From Phlebopus portentosus (taxonomy: Eukaryota > Basidiomycota > Agaricomycetes > Boletales > Boletinellaceae), in contig JAYXKI010000005.1 of the NCBI GenBank assembly GCA_037892935.1, forward strand, positions 1,860,001 through 1,924,000: DNA of 64,000 bases, written 5' to 3'. The position numbers were made by a program, and so were the translations under genes. How positions within the stretch are numbered: position 1 is the first letter of the stretch; each line of letters starts with the position of its first letter. Positions 47,763 through 60,559 of the stretch are shown here, piece by piece. Under the pieces are notes generated by a model. That model saw only the letters and a program-made list of their open reading frames with translations. It was not told where the DNA came from and did not search any database.

Positions 47763-48878
47763 CAGTCAGGTACAGCCTTGCGTTGACGCGTGAAAAATAA
47801 AACGACTTACAGCACTTTCTTGTAGAAGTGTATTATTTACATATACGCCCACCAGTTCTTTAGAGGTAAGCGGCGTGCCGTTGTATGAATTATATTGCCA
47901 TCCTAACATGTCTTTATTGTTGAAAGGTCTCTGATTGACGCTTCAATGCTGAATTAATTTATGGAACGCGCAAATGACAAATATATTTTGGCTATTTCGG
48001 AACGTTTCCCAGCATGGCTTGCTGGCGCCGTTCCCTCCGACCGAGTGTGGGATCCGTAAAATACTGCTTGAAATGGGCCTTGTGCGGAGACACATCAAAG
48101 TCCGCAGAGACGGAACGATGGTTTTGGAATACTTGCCGGCCAGAGACCAAGCAATAGCAGAGATCCGGAAGATCAAATTTTCGGCTTGTAAACTCGAGAC
48201 TGTCGAATTTTTGGTGCTTCCACCCATCAAGTCTGACGCACAACTGACTAGGCTCGCCTTTCACAACTTTAGTATCAGAATCTACGCTTCTTAAGGAAAC
48301 TAAGCCACAACTCTGTCCGTTACATTTATTCTGACACCCTATCAACTCATTCATCCGTTGTGTAACTTGAAAACTGCTCATACTTCGCGCTAGTGGATTC
48401 ATTGGCTTGGTTATTTAATGATCTCCAATTAATCTGTTTGCTCGAATCAGACCATCCGAGTGTGCGGAAGTATCAGATCAATTTCATTTCGGCAAGGATT
48501 TATAAATATCAAAAAGTCCGACCAGATCTGAAGGCTCGGGATGATGTGACGGTGTCTTGCTATATACATGTATATACGCACGTTTCCGGCGAGAGAAATA
48601 TTTATCTCATACCGCTGCATCCGAACCCAGAGTATACATTCCAGTCGAAAGTGGCCTGAGGAGACGTAGAGTCAACTTCAAGGGTACAGCAACTCTGCAT
48701 AAAGGGACACAAGATCGACGATCAAGCGCCGATCGCGGACCGGATACGCTTACCTGGTATGCCGAACGATGGGATTCTGACCGTGTCATGCACATGATGA
48801 TGAACATCCTTCTCCTTCTGTTCGTATCTTTTTCTCTCTCACCGTTCTTGTCTACTATTAGCAGATAAAACGCCGACG
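47763..48878. other. Intergenic upstream of dpl1
   Basis: About 1.1 kb. A 106-codon plus-strand frame at 47974-48294 and an overlapping minus-strand frame at 47992-48402 cover the same bases. Neither has a conserved motif. The dpl1 promoter must lie in the distal part. Confidence 0.4.
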
Positions 48879-51800
48879 ATGCCAGCAACAATACGAGAAC
48901 GAGTGCGAGCTCTCAGTGCTTTCGAGACTGTCAAGACGCTCCTATTTGTATACGTTGTGTTCACTCAGTCTCTGAAGGCACAGAGACACCTTCGTGCTAG
49001 GGGTTTCAGGCAGACTTTCTCAGATTTTTGGACTTGGTTATGCCAGGTAAGCAGTATCAAGTGCAGCATTACAGCCAGACTCGCGATTCTAACTAGTCAC
49101 GATACAGCGCGTTATTTTTCTTGCGCTCCGTCTACCCGCCGCGAAGCAGAAGGTCGACTCACAGTTAGGAGAAGCGGCATTGAAGATAGAGAACTCGCTT
49201 GTACCCAAAGGACCTGACGTTGTGCGGCACCTTTCTTTGCCCGCAGAGGGTCGCTCTCCAGAATGGATTTTGCCGGAAATGGACAAGATGGACGGCGAGG
49301 CTGTAAAGCATACTAATTGGAAAGGCGGGCGCATGTCTGGCGCTGTTTATCGTGAGTACTAAATTTTCTTTTGGTTAAGCGAGTAGCACACGCAGAAGGG
49401 CGTGTGTGCTCTGCGACCGTTGCGGTCCGTGGATGTTCGTAATGCGCGCTGTGTAAGCCGCCGAACTGGGACGGTTCTCGTCAAGTGCCCTGGTCGTCTT
49501 TCACGGTGCGTAGTGCTATTTGTGAGCCAAGATGTATCAGTAAACATCTAACAGGTTTTAATCGTGAAGGAAATATATTTGTCCCCGAATTGCACATTTG
49601 GAGCGATATGGATTCTGTTTTTTATTTATCCTCTGTGGAATTTTCACTTGACATCGTCGCTGTTGTCCTCATAGTTTGCAAACCATTTAACTTCGTTGTT
49701 TGTCAGACGGCGGCGAAGACATGCAGCAAGTGATCGTGGACGCGTTTCGGAAATACTGCGTCTCAAACCCGCTACACCCGGATGCCTTCCCTGCCGTGCG
49801 GAAGATGGAAGCAGAAATCGTTGCGATGTGTCTCCGCATGTACAACAACCCTACCGGTGCGGGGACGACGACGAGTGGCGGAACGGAAAGCATCATTATG
49901 GCGGTCAAGACGCACCGCGATTGGGCACGAGCTGTAAAAGGGATCACAGAGCCTGAGATGTGTGTTCGCATCCATCCCTATACCTGTTCCCGTGATAGCT
50001 CACTTGAAATCGAAAAGGGTGGTACCGATTTCAGCACATGCGGCGTTCGACAAAGCTGCTGCCTACTTGAAGATTAAACTTCACTCTATCCCAGTTGATC
50101 CAGAGACGCGCAAGGTTAATGTATCAAGGATGAGACGAGCAATGTAAGAGCCATCTTCTCCCAGCAAACATAAGTTATACTTAAGCTCACAATGTTGGCT
50201 TCCAATCAGAAATTCCAACACTATCATGGTACTTCCCATTTCTGCCCCTATCTCTACGAGCATTGCTTACAGCTATTCTTTTGCCCAAGATTGTCGGTTC
50301 CGCTATCAACTTCCCTGATGGCAATATGGACGATATCCCTGCACTATCAAAGCTTGCGAAGCGCTATAACATTGGTTTGCATGTCGACTGCTGTCTTGGG
50401 AGCTTTATCATGCCGTTCCTGGACCGCGCGGGATATCCATGCGACGTATTTGATTTCCGACTTGAGGGAGTAACGAGTATCAGCTGCGACACGCACAAGG
50501 TAAAAGGAAATGTTCTTTCGTTTCTCCATCTGAACTGGACTGATTTGGATGCCTTTTGTCTACATTTTGGGGGGGTGTACATAGTACGGATTCGCACCAA
50601 AGGTACGCAGTACCGACTCAGGTTATGCGATGTCGCGGAAGCAAAGAGCTAACGCAATGACGTTCCCTCATTCTGCGGTGGAACTGTTCGGTTATAGGGC
50701 TCGTCAGTTATTATGTATCGTAATGCCGAATTTCGTCGGTATCAGTACTACATCACAACGGGCTGGCCAGGTCTGGACTTTTCCTTCCTTCTTCTTTCAC
50801 CATTCCATTTCTTCGTTGTTCATTGTTTTTTTCCTCCCTTCGCGCTTTTAACCTTTCCACCCTTGATGTTCTTCCAAGAGCCGGAGACTCCATACTGGAT
50901 AACCACCGATTTCCCATTCTAGGCTGTTTCTAAACGTTGCTCTGACGAATCTATTTTTAACTGCTGCTTAGGTGGCCTGTATGGTAGTCCAAGTATGGCT
51001 GGTTCGCGGTACGTAGCTCCGAGTACTTCTGATTCTGCTCGTTTTTCGCTGAATCTTGACGTACCTTCTGTTCCATGTAGTCCGGGTGCTTTGATCGCGG
51101 GTACGTGGGCCGCGATGCAGTACATGGGCCAAGAGTACGTTCGTTCTTCGGAGTAATCCTATTCTTATCCCTTACAGCGTCTAACCATAATCCTACCTAA
51201 CTATAGCGGGTACCTGGAATCATGCAAGAACATCGTAGGCGCCGCGCAGAAGATTGTGCGCGCGATCCGGGAAGAGATACCGGAGCTGTACGTGCTCGGG
51301 GACCCACCGGCGAGCTGCGTGGCGTTCGCCGCGCGGGATAAGGGTGGATTGAACATCCTTGCTGTTGGTGACAAGATGAGCGAGCGCGGGTGGCACTTGA
51401 ATGGACTGCAGAAGCCTGCGGCGGTACATATTGCAGTCACGGTACGTGTGATGTCTTTTCTCCTTTTTCCTTCTTTTTTGGGCGTCTCTTTGAGTATGCC
51501 TTTTTCTCTGTTCATATGTTTGGTTCCTTTTCTTGTTCTGCTTCCTTTCTTTATGGCATGTACTCAGTGCTGCGGCGATCAGCGAGGGGACGAAAGCCAG
51601 GCATGAGCACATGTGTTCTCTTCCAAAGCATCGCAACGCTCGAACTTCGCTTCGATTCTAAGCCTGGGAAAACGGGTTAACGATTTAATCCAGAAGCTTA
51701 ACGCAGATGCCACTGCTCCTTGGCTTTAGTGTTTAACGCCAGGTGTCTTTCGTTGGATTCTCGTTTCTCAAGCTTCTTTTCTTCGATTCTCCGTACCCGT

Positions 51801-53799
51801 ACCCCGTTCTCAGGGCTCTCGCGTCCCGTGTGCCGCGTCCCGTATCCCGTGCTTCCTGATTTGTGCAGCACGAGCACGAACATGGCGTGGCTGTCTGCGA
51901 TTATGGCTATACCTGTCCCGTCCCCTCGTTGCAATATCTTCGTTCTCCTAACAGCGTCGGATTCGGAGCTTCATCCATCTCTCTTCTCTCCTAACTTCGA
52001 GATGTTGAGCTTTGCGACTTCCTATTTTTTTCCCCCTTTTCCTTCTACCTCCCCTTCCCCCTTTTTATTTTCCATCTGATGTTTTTCCTTTCCCGTGTTC
52101 TGCGTTCTTCACTTCGCCGGCTGCTGGACGGCTACTCCCGTCCGTGCATGAAGTTACCCCTAACTTCATTTCCGATTTTCGGATTTGTATCTCGTCCAAA
52201 GGAGGAGAGTGCTTTGCGGTAGTTTGTGTGCTGTTAACGAAGTAGCAGCAGCAGGCCAGGCGCATGCTATTTTTCACCATCTAAACGAGGAAGCGCTGCA
52301 CCTGAGTCGCCCCACTTGCCCAGAGTTAAACTCAGCTTACCGTTCTCGGGTCGGAGACTCGAGATGGCTTTGCGGCTTTGCGATGGCGTGTCGAAACCAG
52401 ACACGTTTGTTATTTTGGTGATGATGATGATGATGATGATGATTAAATCAGTGCTGCGATCCCAACATCTTTCAAGTGGACGGAAAGATCAGGCGGAATT
52501 GCAACATCGTGGAAAAGATAGATGGATGGATGATAATTATAGGACTCGAATTCGCCGAGGTTTTGTTTTTTTTTTCTCTTTTTTTAGTGCGACTTCGCTG
52601 GTTGGATGTACCTGGGCTGGGGGGACGTCTTCAGCTCATCGATCGAGGTGTTCATCTCAATTTGGCTTGAGTTTCACCGGTTCGCGAGTTCGGAAGAACG
52701 GTCTCGGTCGTACGGACAAGTGGAGTCTTTCAATTTTTTTTCTCTCTTCCCAAGTGGCCAAACGGCCACTCGTTCCTAGCTCGGCATCGGCGCTTTCCTC
52801 CTATTCGTTTTTCTATCTTTTCATCGGGTTTTCTATTTTGTCGCGGAGATGACTCAGCGCCGCGCAATCGACATTGCCTCATTTTTTATTTAGTTTTCTT
52901 ATCTCTCTCCACAACATAAACATTTCATCCGTTTTCTTGATGAAGGTAAAAAAATTCTAATGCTAATTAATACTATTTTCTTTATCGTGCAGAGGTTGAC
53001 TGTGCCGGTTGTGGACCAGTTCATCGCTGATTTGAAGGATTGCGTGCGAGAGGTGAAGGTCCTCTCGAGTAGTATGAGTTCTGAGGAGAAGGGGGAGGAA
53101 GGGAATATGGTTGCGTTGTACGGTACGTTCTTTCTTTCTTTCTTTTCTCTCTTTGATTGAGGTGATTTGGTGACTGATATTGCACTTATTGATTCCCCTT
53201 CCCTTTTCATTTCTATTCCTATATTGGGCCAACTGCTTTACGACTCCGCGCAACTTCGCGCAACATGCGTCCATGGGCCTGGTGTTTTCTTCCGTGTTTC
53301 GCCTGGGTAATGCGATTAAACCCGGGGACCGGTTTCATTTTCATCCCTCGTCTCGCCTTCTCTCGTCTCGTCCGACCCCACCCTGACTCGACTCATCGTT
53401 ATCATATCGTCATACTTTTTTTTCTTATCGGTATGGTATGACGGATTGATCGGCTTGGTGCCGGCATATGTGGATTGGCGTTGGCTGGTGTTGGCTGTGC
53501 ACGGGCCGGGGTCTGGATCGGGCCTGGATTGGGTTGACTAATTGTTACCCACCACTGCCACCAACGCCAAACAAACATTGACGCCGACGCGGTGCTCCTG
53601 ATCCTGATCCTTTGATTATTGTGTCTCCAAACCCAAAAACAAACGAATACGGCGGGATGATTGGGCAATTCAATGATGCTGTTGACTGACCTGATTTGAC
53701 TGACACTTTGTGACAGGCCTGGGGAACTCGAGTGCCGTCGGACCAGCGATGGTTGAGAAGATGGTAACAGCCTTCCTGGATGCGCTGTACAAAGCTTAG
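48879..53799 (+). CDS. dpl1: Sphingosine-1-phosphate lyase (dihydrosphingosine phosphate lyase)
   Basis: Thirteen exons (48879-49046, 49108-49351, 49707-49959, 50018-50143, 50210-50228, 50290-50499, 50585-50602, 50698-50770, 50972-51008, 51081-51134, 51207-51441, 52993-53122, 53717-53799) give 549 aa. It belongs to the pyridoxal-phosphate decarboxylase fold. Visible blocks are [70 protein letters not shown], and the cofactor lysine in [37 protein letters not shown] follows. The enzyme splits phosphorylated sphingoid bases to a fatty aldehyde and phosphoethanolamine in the endoplasmic reticulum, the exit step of sphingolipid breakdown. Exons 5 and 7 are microexons of 19 and 18 nt. Introns of 1,551 and 594 nt interrupt the 3' part, in contrast to the ~55-nt introns elsewhere. 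The N-terminal helix agrees with membrane anchoring. Confidence 0.93.
52418..52443. repeat. GAT trinucleotide microsatellite in the long dpl1 intron
   Basis: About eight GAT units run without interruption inside the 1,551-nt intron of dpl1. No coding role is expected. Confidence 0.9.
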
Positions 53800-54699
53800 A
53801 GAGGGGCGAAACTTAGAATATAGGTAGTACAGATACTACATAGTGTGTGTGTAGCTCGTTTCCCTGTTTGGATTTTATTATGAACGTGGCATTCATGTCG
53901 ATGTTGGCAACATCCGCCGAAGATGAAAGTGAGCTTCGACTTCGACACGTAGGCGTGTTTGGCATAGATGGAAGTGCGAGAAGGCCAATTTTGGTGGAAC
54001 GGGAGATGCGAGTGGACGACGGGATGGGTTCGGGAGAATGCAATCAGCTTCTTTTCTTTTCTGGATGATGGAGAATCAGTCAGGTAGACAAAAAGGTTTG
54101 ATTTAGAAGAGGAGAGAGAGTTGATCCGCGTACCGGCAACCGGGTCGGGATAGCCGGGGGTACTTGGTGCTTGTGTGGCTTTGTTCCGTCTCCCGTCTGT
54201 CTGTCTACTTACTTATACCCTTCATGGCATGGTCGCTCACTGCTTCGCCCTTTCTTATCCGTCCCTTTTGCCATCCTCCTCGTTGCAGGGGTGTGTCCTA
54301 GTATTTACTGGCCATGCTGTGCCTTTGTGCACTTTGATAACACCTACGAACCTCGGCGTGCTCATTGACTTTGTCCGATATCACACAACTGGGACTAAGC
54401 GCTGGCATCGGCTCATAGCGCATCCACCTCCGAACATTAGTCCCCCGCCCAATTCGACACCGACTCGAGTTCTTTGTCTCTTCTCTTTTCGTTCCTAGAC
54501 ATCAAGACATTGCTCTCTATCTCTATTCTCTGGTCTTAGGCGTTCGACTCAACCCTTAGCTCCATCTCTTGTTTTACGTTGCCTCGTGCCTTTTCGCGGA
54601 TTCCGGGTCTCTCAGCAACCCAGAGCGTGTTTACAACAAACATCGCGGAAGAAAGAAAGAACTTTGAACATTTCGCCCCAATAAAGGTCCCGTGCTGCC
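53800..54699. other. Intergenic between dpl1 and the arrestin gene
   Basis: About 900 bases, pyrimidine-rich toward the arrestin gene, with small frames in conflicting phases (for example 53847-54068 and 54175-54498) that lack motifs. It holds the dpl1 3' UTR and the arrestin promoter and probably a long leader. Confidence 0.45.
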
Positions 54700-57490
54700 A
54701 TGCCTCGTTCAAGCCTTACGATGACTCCCGCGGCAGGCTCGTCTTTGCCCACGACCGCGCCAAGTGGCAGCAATAGTAGTGGCAGTAGTGCTACCGTCGG
54801 TGGGAACACGTCTGCCCACGCACATGGACAAGAGGAGCACCTCGTCTCGGCTTTACAAGCCGCCCTTCACTCCCTCTCTGGTCCTACACCGAGTCCTGGC
54901 GAACACCCTGCAGCAACCACCACTCCGCCGATGACAATGTATCCATCTCCGCCTGTGCGGAGCGAGACTCACAGCCCGCGCGAGAAAGCGCATGCGCCGA
55001 CGCTGGATGTCTCTGTCGCGAGCGACCAGCTGCACCTCCGTGGGACGGGTGTGGACGTCGAGCCGACTTTGCTGTCTGGCAACGTCGTTCTGCACCTTTC
55101 CGAGCCAACGTCGATAAAACAGATCGTGCTCGTCTTCCGCGGAAAGGCGCGTGTGCCGAGTAACCCTCATGACCCGTGCGTGTCCAGCTTCTTTTTTTCT
55201 TACAAATGAGAAAAGTGTATACTGATAGATTAATGGTTTCCATTTCGGGTATAGTCATGTTCTGAACAGCTCCCCGAACCAGTATATCGTATGCAGTCAC
55301 GAATGGACCTTCCTCGAAGGCGAGAAGAAGCACAGTCATACGCTCAAAGCCGGTCGGCATCTCTTTCCTTTCGAGCTGCGCCTCGGCGGCGCACTTCCCT
55401 CGAGTCTGGCGACATACATCAATGGCGGAGCTTCTATTTCCTACAAGCTCCGCGCAACCGCTATTCGTCCTGGGCTAGCCGCGAATCTCACCGCGTCCAT
55501 TCCGATCACGCTGCTGCGGACGTTTGCGCCCGAGTCGCTGGAGTATCAGCAGACGCTGGAGATCGAGAATACGTGGCCGGAGAAGGTCATGTACTCGCTG
55601 ATGATTCCGCACAAGGCGTGGGCCGCGGGAGACGAACTCATGGCTCTGCTGAAATTTGCGCCACTTGCGAAGGGCGTGCGCGTGCTCACTGTCACGACGC
55701 ATCTGTGTGAAACGACAAAGATGCTCGCACGTGGAGGGCATCTTGAGAAGACGCGGAATGTCGTGACGAGGAAGCACGAGATTGTGAATGGCCAAGCCGT
55801 GTCCGTGGAAGAACAGCAGAGGAAGAGGTTGCATAATGCGCTACGGAAGACGCTTGGCGAGCAAGGTGGAGCGCAAACGGGTGTATCGGGTCTTTCGAGT
55901 CATTCGGGAACTTCGTCGCCTGGGTTCGCGACGACCTCAGCGTTCGTTTCGGGAACTTCGACACCTGTGCTCGAAGGCCTCGTACTAGCGAGGTCCGGTA
56001 CGCGTGATTCGTCCGGGTCAGCAGGCTCCGGAGGCGCTCCGCTTGGAGGCTCTTCTGGCCAAACCACAAATATCCAGCCCGAAGAACAGGTAGATGACGG
56101 CGTTTCGTCGGAAATCACCACGTCAATAACTGTTCCTCTCCCACCCTCACTGACGCCCTCGCATTCTCTCGACCCGATTATTGTTTCTTACCGAATACGC
56201 TGGTCTGTTTTGCTGGCGAATTTGGACGGACATACATCTGAGTTGCGATGCTCGCTCCCTGTGCATATTCTCGATTATTCGCTTCTTGAGGAGGCGCGCG
56301 CTGCGACGCTTGCGACGAGGAGGCTTTTGTTTGGTGGGGAGGATGTAGCACAGACAGAGAGGGAGGAAGAAACGCAGCTCCCTAGTTATCCTTCGCATGT
56401 GCGGGATCGAGTCGCTGTAGAAATCCCATCTGAAGCAGCCCTCGCTACCCAACGTAGTTCGGGGGCGAGCACACCCCTGTATGAAGGCGCTTCGTATCCG
56501 CTAAGTGATTTCCCGGGCTTCATACAGGATGGTACATCTTCTCCTTTCGCCTTTGGCGCACCGCTCTCGCGCGTCCAGACGCAGAACACGATCGCCCAGA
56601 CGACAATTAGGAACGCGCATTCAAGCGCTGGAGGGACCCCGCCGGACTCTTCCTCCGCTGAGTCGAGCCGACCGAATACGAGACCGAGTAGTCAGCATGA
56701 GCGCGATGGATCGTCGGGCGGCGGGTGGGGCCCCTTCAGTCGGCCGCGCCTGCATAGTCGGACGAACTCGCGTGCATCGAGTCCCGAGCGGGCTAACCAA
56801 AGCTCACAACGCCATGCGCACATTCCGCCGGCTACGGCTACGGCTACGGCTCCCTCTACCGCCCGCGCGGACGAGACGCACGTGCACGCATCGAACGCGG
56901 CAAGCAGGCAGACGCACGGGCTGTTCAGCGTGACGATGAAGCCGCTGACGAGCCTGACGAGCTTCGCCGCGCCCTGGCACGCGAGCAGCCATACGGCCGT
57001 CCTGGCCCAGCACTTCCAGAATACATACGCGCACGCGCATGCGCAGCGATACGCTGCTGCTCATGGCCACGCTCATCTCGGGAATGGGGTGATGGCTACG
57101 AGCGCTAGTACGGGTGACTTGCAAGCTCTAGTCCAGAGCTCGGGAGGAGGAAGGGGAAGTGGTGGTGGTGGCAGAGCGGCGCCTACGACGCCTGGAACGC
57201 CAAATGAGGTGCTTGCGACGAGTCTGAGCATGAGCGACGTCCCGGACTACTTCACCGCGTCGCACGGGTCGGGGAGCGCCGTCCCACCGCTTGAGTCGCT
57301 TCGCGGCCTACCGTCGTATGAGGACTCGGAGGCGCAGGCGTCGTTGCTCCGCACCAGTCCTATACGTGAGGCACAAGCGGGGGAAAGCGTCGGGTTGAGC
57401 ATGAGCGAGGCGCAGCGCTCGTTTAGCGATTCGGACCTCGTTTCGATGTTTGCACGGACGAGAGGAGCGGAGGTGCAGCGTGTGCGATAG
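54700..57490 (+). CDS. Alpha-arrestin (ART-family ubiquitin-ligase adaptor)
   Basis: Two exons (54700-55175 and 55255-57490) give 903 aa. An N-terminal disordered region of about 95 residues precedes the arrestin-N sandwich (LSGNVVLHLSEPTSIKQIVL, VCSHEWTFLEGEKKHSHTLK, GRHLFPFELRLGGALPSSL and ISYKLRATAIRPG). The arrestin-C half is present (EYQQTLEIENTWPEKVMYSL, and later SLDPIIVSYRIRWS), with a large insertion between them. The C-terminal 300 residues are Ser/Gly/Ala-rich. Alpha-arrestins link plasma-membrane transporters and receptors to Rsp5-type ligases through PPxY motifs. Here I see no strict PPxY, but two LPSY elements (about residues 600 and 862) fit the relaxed L/P-P-x-Y form. The base composition is GC-rich relative to its neighbours. 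The exact subgroup (Rod1/Aly/CreD-like) is unsettled. Confidence 0.82.
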
Positions 57491-57921
57491 CGAGTGTGAG
57501 GCGGGGAGCTTGGTTTGTTTGGGTTCTATATGGATCTTTCTTGGAGTTTATTATATATTTCGCTTTCTTTTCTTGTCTTGTCGTTTTGTTTTGAGAGGTT
57601 TTCTGGTTCTCCTCTCCCTCCTTCCCGTCCTTCAAATATCAATCCTAACGCACCACGCCTCGCCTCAATTCTTGTCCTCGCGCCGCACCCGCGTCACGCC
57701 TTAAACCTCCCTTCCTTCAATACATCTACTCAGTCACAAAGAAGTCACCCACTCCTCGACTCTATCTGCATATATCGCATCATCTCACGAATCATATCAT
57801 ATCATGTTACGTACATACATATATCATACATGTATAGATCTCATTCGTTTCTTCTGTTTTTTGTTCGTTTGTATTTTTTTTTCAGTCATGAACTTTTTCA
57901 TTTCTTCACGAGTCAAACAAA

Positions 57922-57952
<31 letters not shown>
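57922..57952. repeat. CAGC tetranucleotide microsatellite
   Basis: About eight uninterrupted CAGC units lie downstream of the arrestin gene, continued by related GTCA-type repeats to about 57975. Confidence 0.9.
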
Positions 57953-57954
<2 letters not shown>

Positions 57955-58427
57955 GGTCAGGTAGTACCAGTCAGTCAGTCCAATCCCCTTGCTTGTAATG
58001 CATGTACAATACATATGTACGTGCTGTATACTGCATTTTTCTATGTATTTCATCCCGTCTGGATGGACCTGCGCGCGTACTTTCTCTGTCTTTGTCTTCG
58101 TCTCTTCGTCTTTGTCCGTATCTTTGTAGGGTGCTATATAGGGATATTTTCGAGATATTGAGAACGATCGATGGTCGTCAAATGCGTGCTTTATTTATAG
58201 AAGCTTGGACTGGATATTATAATGATAGGGCTGACTTGTCTACATAGTACTACGTAGTGTTAGTATGTCGTTTTTGTGTACGCGTACAGTACGCTGTGCA
58301 GTAGTATGAACATACGATACATACGTATGTCGAAGGACGACTCCGTCCGTTTGGAAAGTGGAACTACTGTAGTTCTGGAGTTACTGGTCACTACGATAAT
58401 ACTAGTACTGTGGATACGAAGCGTGTT

Positions 58428-58975
58428 GGACCATCTAGAGCGAGGTCCGGCTAGACAGACGTAGATGATCTAGATTCTAGAGGCACGTCCTCCGGTAGGT
58501 GTAGGCCGTCTAGTCTTACCTGGGCACGCCTCTTCCTAGATCGCGCACCTTCGCTCAGGTGAGTTTGGAAGACCTAGGCCTATGTTCACATAGATTTTTT
58601 ATTGGACTACGTAGACAATGAAAGTTATCCTTACTAGTACTTTACTGTAATTTGTCCCTCCTCAGGTTCTCTTCGGCAGTGTCTCCGTGGATAATCCTAT
58701 ATATAAACACCTAAAGTTCATTGACATCTATTATTACGAGGTGAGTAAGCATTAGCAGTAGTAGAGTACAAAACGTATTCACGGTGAACGTTACTTATGA
58801 TTTCTGGTAAAGAAGTTTTTTTGTTTTTTGTGCGATACGAGGCGTAAGTACTGGTCCAGCTGGAGCGAAGTCCAAACTACATAGCGGAGGGTAGGTGATC
58901 TAGAGGAAGCTTCCCCCAGGTGAGCGCGGACGATGTAGTTTTAAGTACCTAGTCCTAGATAGCTTGGCGTCTATT
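58428..58975. repeat. CTAG-rich stretch with two diverged copies of one motif
   Basis: Positions 58428-58500 and 58850-58920 share a diverged core of the form TGG-x-CCA-x-CT-x-GAGCGA-x-GTCC, followed in each by a TGATCTAGA element. The tetranucleotide CTAG recurs far more often than in flanking sequence. No open frame, inverted terminal repeat or target duplication is clear. It may be a worn transposable element or local duplication. Confidence 0.4.
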
Positions 58976-60559
58976 GGGATATGTCTCTCCCCACCCTTCT
59001 CCGCTCTCCTTCTGCTTTAAATGTTTTCCACATCGACTGTACGATTGGACTGGAATGTGTATCGGAATTGTGTTTTGAAGATGCATACATTCGAGCTTTT
59101 TTTAATGCTGATATGTATACGGAAGTTTAGAATCTTTTGAACGATGCAGTTGTCGTTTGGTGCGGTCCCGGCCCATTTCGTCACCCCCTAGCTCGGCGAG
59201 GGTTCCATGCTCTGCTCATCTATCATTTGGAGTCCATGAGCACACCCGGCCATTTTCCGGTGAGGATAGCAGGAGATAATTGACGGCGATTCTACTTCTC
59301 GCTAGACAATGATATCTTGCTTGCTGTTGGACACAGGATCTGGATTCTGGAGGAAGGGATATCTCACATCAAGATAATATACAATGCATCCTGTGTGAAC
59401 AATACATCAGGACCTAGATATTCGAACCATAGCCGTCTTTTCGTAAAGGAGCGTGAGAGCATACCTATCTGTCGGACGCCTGGGGCCGTGATTTTTCGAT
59501 TTCCTGTAATGTGGCACACATCAAAGTTCGCGAGGCGGTACCGGGCAAGGCTGAACACGACATCGTGCTTTCATGAAATCTTGATCCGGAGATGACCTCG
59601 TTGCAAAAAGAATACTTGCAGCCTAACCACCAACTAGTCTCGTCAGATACATTGATTGTTGGACCCGGAGCCAAGTCGTTTACTTTGATCACGACCGAGG
59701 CCAGGCACTGCAGGGGCTCGACCTTTCAAACCTAGCGAAGCCACAGAACTTCCCGATACCTCCCAACACCGGATGACGTGGACAGAACAAAAGCGAGTGC
59801 ATGATACGTGCCAAATGTTCCCAACCCTGTATGATACGGGAGATGAGACCGGGTTTCACGGATGAAAGTGGCCTCGCTGGGCAGGATCAAACCGCGCAGT
59901 TCAGGTGAAAACGATTCGCCACGCACACCGGGCATCGTAGTCCTTAGACGCGGGCATGAGTGGACTGAGACTGGAATCACCATAAGACGTGGCCGAAGAT
60001 CCGGGACCGAGGGCTCGCTTTATATTTTAAATCCGGCGGGTCGCATCAAACGTGTTGTTGTATTTGTGTACCTAATATACAATACCGTTCTTAAATGTCT
60101 ATGCATGGTTATGGGGTCCAGGAGTGGATCCATCGATGTCGACATCGCATCGCATGGGTCATCGGTGGAGGCATAGAGTCGCAGAGCTTTATCACTTTTT
60201 GAAGGAGAATCAAGCCGCCATTCACAGGATATTAGGCACTGAGAGAATGGCAGAGCGTTCGAATTCCGAGCAAGACGAGTCACAAGTCGAGATCATAACT
60301 TTTCCAGTGCTTTAAGTATTCCACCGAAAAGGTGCGGCAAATAACAGCAGTCGTGAGCAATAGAATCTTGGGACACGAATTTGACGAGTAAGTTGTGGCA
60401 AAAGATGGGCACGTGGGTAGAACGCGTCGAGCGTCGATCAAGCAAGGAAATTCGTCATCACCACACCACAAAGTCAGAAGACGCGTGCCACGCGTTGGCG
60501 CAACTCTGCGCTCTCCATCATCAACCATCTTCTTCAATTCGTTTAATCCAAGTGTCAGT

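Larger units (their letters stand above)
57491..60559. other. Gene-free region with microsatellite and CTAG-rich repeats
   Basis: About 3 kb without a supported gene. It includes the arrestin 3' UTR, an AGCC microsatellite, many ATAC/GTAC-type alternating segments at 57.8-58.4 kb, and a CTAG-dense stretch at 58.4-59.0 kb. Small frames at 59317-60176 show no conserved motif. The distal part must carry the muskelin promoter. Confidence 0.45.

Noticed and set aside
47974..48402. Overlapping plus (106 codons) and minus (136 codons) frames
   Set aside because: Neither has a recognised domain, and the two cover the same bases. No reason to prefer either as a gene.
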